A stretch of 64,000 nucleotides of DNA from Tridacna crocea (Eukaryota > Mollusca > Bivalvia > Cardiida > Cardiidae). Shown one piece after another: positions 62,128-64,000 of this stretch. The number at the start of each line of letters is the position of its first letter. Within the stretch, counting starts at the first letter, position 1. Made by a program: the position numbers and the translations under genes. Below the pieces are notes generated by a model that saw only the letters and a program-made list of their open reading frames with translations, searched no databases and was not told where the DNA came from. The stretch lies in the NCBI GenBank assembly GCA_943736015.1, contig OX031070.1:41874173-41938172 (forward strand). The letters are read 5' to 3'.

Positions 62128-62343
62128 ATTACTCTATTAGGTGACAAAACTTGAAGACTTTTTAAAACTAAAGGCATTTATGAACAACATTTTAAATGCT
62201 GCTCAAATGATTAAATGTCTTTGTCTTTGATAGGAAAGAAAACAGTGTGGAAAAATTAAAAATGCTTGGTACCAGTTTTTTTTTTTCCCTAAAATGTTTT
62301 CAAAAGGCTTTTTCCTCAGGGTCAGTGTGTGGTAAAGGGATAA
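62128..62343 (-). mobile_element. HP1 MITE, old
   Basis: ACTCTATTAGGTGACAAAAC to GTGTGTGGTAAAGGGATAA. Confidence 0.
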
Positions 62344-62448
62344 TTTTATGCCATGTAGATGCTATCGCTGAAAAATTTTAAGTACAGAAGCACTTACACC
62401 TGTTGGTATTGTGGGGTTTTCAGCAACAAAGATGGATAATCACAAAAC

Positions 62449-63024
62449 CAGTGTTGTGCCTAGGCCGCGGGATTGCGGGATTCCCGCATTTTTTTTAACA
62501 ATGTCCCTTAAAATTTAAGCCATTGCGGGATGTCGGGCGCGCTCACGAAAATCCGACGAATTTTCCTTATCTGGAGTCCATTTCGGTATTTACATACATT
62601 GCGTTATTTACAATGGGCACCTGCACAACATAGACTGTGACCGCGGAATTTACTGAGATAAAGTCACTTAGGGATATCCGATATTTAAACCAGTCTTACT
62701 GTTGTCAATAAAACAATATGGCGAAACGCCGGATGCGGTTCACCGACTTTATGTCGGGAAAGGTTAAAAATAGAAAAGTTGCAGACGAAATTGAGATGCA
62801 GAGGACTGTGAAAACCCCGAATCGATCGCGGCTTCTTTGACCTCCGGGACAAGTAAGAAAAAGGACAGAAAATTTCAGAAAAAAATCGGCTCATAAAATT
62901 TCCGTGGTTACAAGAGTCGGATGGAAGAATGAAATGTGTCCCCTAGATTTTTCTAATGTCCCCTTGAAATTAAGGTAGGAGGACACCTGTGTCCCCCAAA
63001 AATTTTGGCCTAGGCACAACACTG
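62449..63024. mobile_element. hAT-like MITE (576 bp)
   Basis: Inverted ends CAGTGTTGTGCCTAGGCC and GGCCTAGGCACAACACTG, flanked by ACAAAAC(C) on both sides (62442-62448; 63025-63031), i.e. 7 bp plus an ambiguous eighth. CAGTG-type ends and an 8-bp duplication fit the hAT superfamily. More GC- and CpG-rich than the rest of the window. Confidence 0.
62718..62840 (+). other. Short frame inside the hAT-like element
   Basis: ATG at 62718 opens 40 codons beginning MAKRRMRFTDFMSGKV, basic and without a match I recognise. CAAGTAAG follows shortly after the stop. It may be a leftover first exon of the parent transposon, or chance. Confidence 0.
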
Positions 63025-63098
63025 ACAAAACCCTTGTTCCATCCTGGCTAACAGGGCTAGAGTGACCTTAGACAGGGCATGGAAGAGCCCAGCACCAG

Positions 63099-63139
63099 TC
63101 CAGTCCAGTCCAAAAGACTGTCGTTTTGTAAAGAGTTAA
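63099..63139 (+). mobile_element. HP1 tail fragment
   Basis: GTCCAAAAGACTGTCGTTTTG to AAAGAGTTAA. Confidence 0.
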
Positions 63140-63298
63140 ATAAAGCTCAGAGGATGGAATTTGTCAGATAGGATGGAAAACATGGTGGGAAATGGAGAAA
63201 ATGCTGGTTACCAGCATTTTCTTCTTTTCCCACAATGTTTTCAAAAGTATAAACCTTTTGTAAGGTCTTAAAACCTTGTCATTGTGGTAAAGATTTAA
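63136..63298 (-). mobile_element. HP1 MITE, tail side deleted
   Basis: TTAAATAAAGCTCAGAGGAT; perfect hairpin tip; head CATTGTGGTAAAGATTTAA. Confidence 0.
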
Positions 63299-63333
63299 GC
63301 AGCAGATGCACAGGATTTCAACCTGTTGGTCAC

Positions 63334-63411
63334 AGATGCCGTAAGAAAATAAGAAAACATTGCAGCAGGTGAAGATGCCGTAAGAAAATAAGAAAACATT
63401 GTGGCAGGTGT
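63334..63411 (+). repeat. Two 39-bp tandem units
   Basis: AGATGCCGTAAGAAAATAAG begins at 63334 and 63373; the units differ at three bases. Confidence 0.
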
Positions 63412-63794
63412 AGTTGCAAAAAAAATTGTTCAACAGGCAGTATACTACTTTCTTTTTAACTTTTATTTCCTCTTCTACAGATGTTATTGATATGGAAGAA
63501 GCCTAAGAGGGCTTATCAGGTCACTGAATGTAAGATAAGAATTATCCATCTTTCTAATCTAGCTAGCAGGTTCCAAGATTTGGTTATCATAAACTTTGCC
63601 CTAATTGCTCATCAGTTTAGACAAGCAGTGATAAAAAGGAAGGTTCCTCGGGTTTAGAGGCCATATACCAAGTTAATTATAAGTTTTTGGGTACTTAAGG
63701 CTTTTCCAAAAGATTTTAAACATTCAGATCTTTTTCGTGATTGGTACAGATCCAGATTTAGGACATAAAGCCTGTATAGAAATGATCCCTTGTG
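63412..63794. other. Gap: no supported exon
   Basis: A splice-acceptor-like tract ends CTTCTACAG at 63480, but the following sequence matches the dispersed word at 56665 and has no known protein. Confidence 0.
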
Positions 63795-63965
63795 CTGATG
63801 AGTCTGAGGAAAGGACCCTCTGAAAATGTTTTGTGGGAAAAGTTGAAAATGGTTGTAGCCAGCACTTTCTTTTTATCTGCAAATCTATTCAGTTTGGGTT
63901 CATTTAAAATTTTGGTTACCATCATTTTCCCCTTTTTCTCACAATGTTTCCTTTAATTCTTCTAA
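63795..63965 (+). mobile_element. HP1 remnants at window end
   Basis: CTGAGGAAAGGACCCTCTG with a decayed hairpin, TTATCTGCAAATCTATTCAG, then a second arm TTACCATCATTTTCCCC. Confidence 0.
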
Positions 63966-64000
63966 AAGTAATTTAGTTTCAATTTTTGAAATTTTTTATT

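Larger units (their letters stand above)
40240..64000 (+). other. Presumed downstream intron of the musashi gene
   Basis: Starts with GTGAGT. The next exon, expected to start with the end of a Gly codon followed by FGFVTFE, was not found before the window end. Content is almost entirely repeats. Confidence 0.

Noticed and set aside
63481-63530. Second host exon after CTTCTACAG
   Set aside because: The sequence after the acceptor-like tract shares a dispersed word with 56665-56691 and gives no known protein.
1-64000. Further musashi exons
   Set aside because: Looked by eye for FGFVTFE and YFEQFGK coding sequence with splice sites on the plus strand; none found. A translated search would be decisive.

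Overview
This window is animal nuclear DNA: AT-rich, almost free of coding sequence and saturated with short non-autonomous transposons. The one host coding element I can support is a 49-bp exon at 40191-40239 (+). It encodes IEDAMLMFDKTTNRHR plus the first base of a Gly codon and is bounded by a polypyrimidine-tract AG acceptor and a GTGAGT donor. This peptide is the second RNA-recognition motif of Musashi-family RNA-binding proteins. The rest of the window is best read as intron on either side of it, although other genes cannot be formally excluded. The tRNA-headed SINEs ending in a GTTGAAAACxGxxTTAAACACC-like tail and the GTCC-rich repeat with GGTTGCCATGGCAACC are of kinds I associate with bivalve molluscs. 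The host is therefore probably a bivalve (inference).

The dominant feature is a MITE superfamily called HP here (my name). Copies are about 228 bp, bounded by TTAA, with termini CCCWTTACCAMAC...GTKTGGTAAWGGG. At the centre is a nearly perfect 33-34 bp inverted repeat (GAAAACATTGTGGGAAAAGG... and its complement) with almost no loop. TTAA target sites and CCC/GGG ends point to the piggyBac superfamily; no transposase is present. By hand count there are well over 100 copies or fragments on both strands, perhaps two fifths of the window. Three subfamilies are visible. HP1 is the main type, with loop GGTWACC. HP2 has a CCCTTTACTCC start and arm GGTGAAATTGCTCG. HP3 has TTTCCCAAAC ends and arm GGAGAAATTGCTCG. 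Convention: 'head' is the ACCACACAATCCC end, 'tail' is the end reading GTCGTTTGGTAAAGAG outward; '+' means head first.

Layout. 1-8400 has scattered HP copies plus one SINE (3063-3356). 8440-9493 is a chain of five HP copies sharing TTAA junctions. 9643-10200 is a three-unit tandem array made from HP sequence. 10339-18010 has many HP copies, with a foldback (14162-14328) and two CRE octamers. 18007-18260 is an 83-bp direct repeat flanking an HP deletion derivative. 19000-27175 is mixed HP1/HP2 with a poly-G tract. 27222-27893 is a SINE split by a Mutator-like MITE (27466-27824) that duplicated the SINE's B box. 28268-39600 is dense HP with foldbacks. 39645-40101 is a nested HP pair just upstream of the exon. 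44112-46015 is the longest HP chain. 48478-48960 is the GTCC/X-box repeat. 51978-52632 has SINEs. 54245-55064 has two foldbacks. 62449-63024 is a hAT-like MITE.

The most notable signal is that HP hairpin arms change together: copies differ from consensus at mirrored positions. This implies arm-to-arm correction, or selection for the folded form. If transcribed in the musashi pre-mRNA, these repeats would make an intron loaded with RNA hairpins. All predicted small proteins examined are translations of repeats or chance frames.
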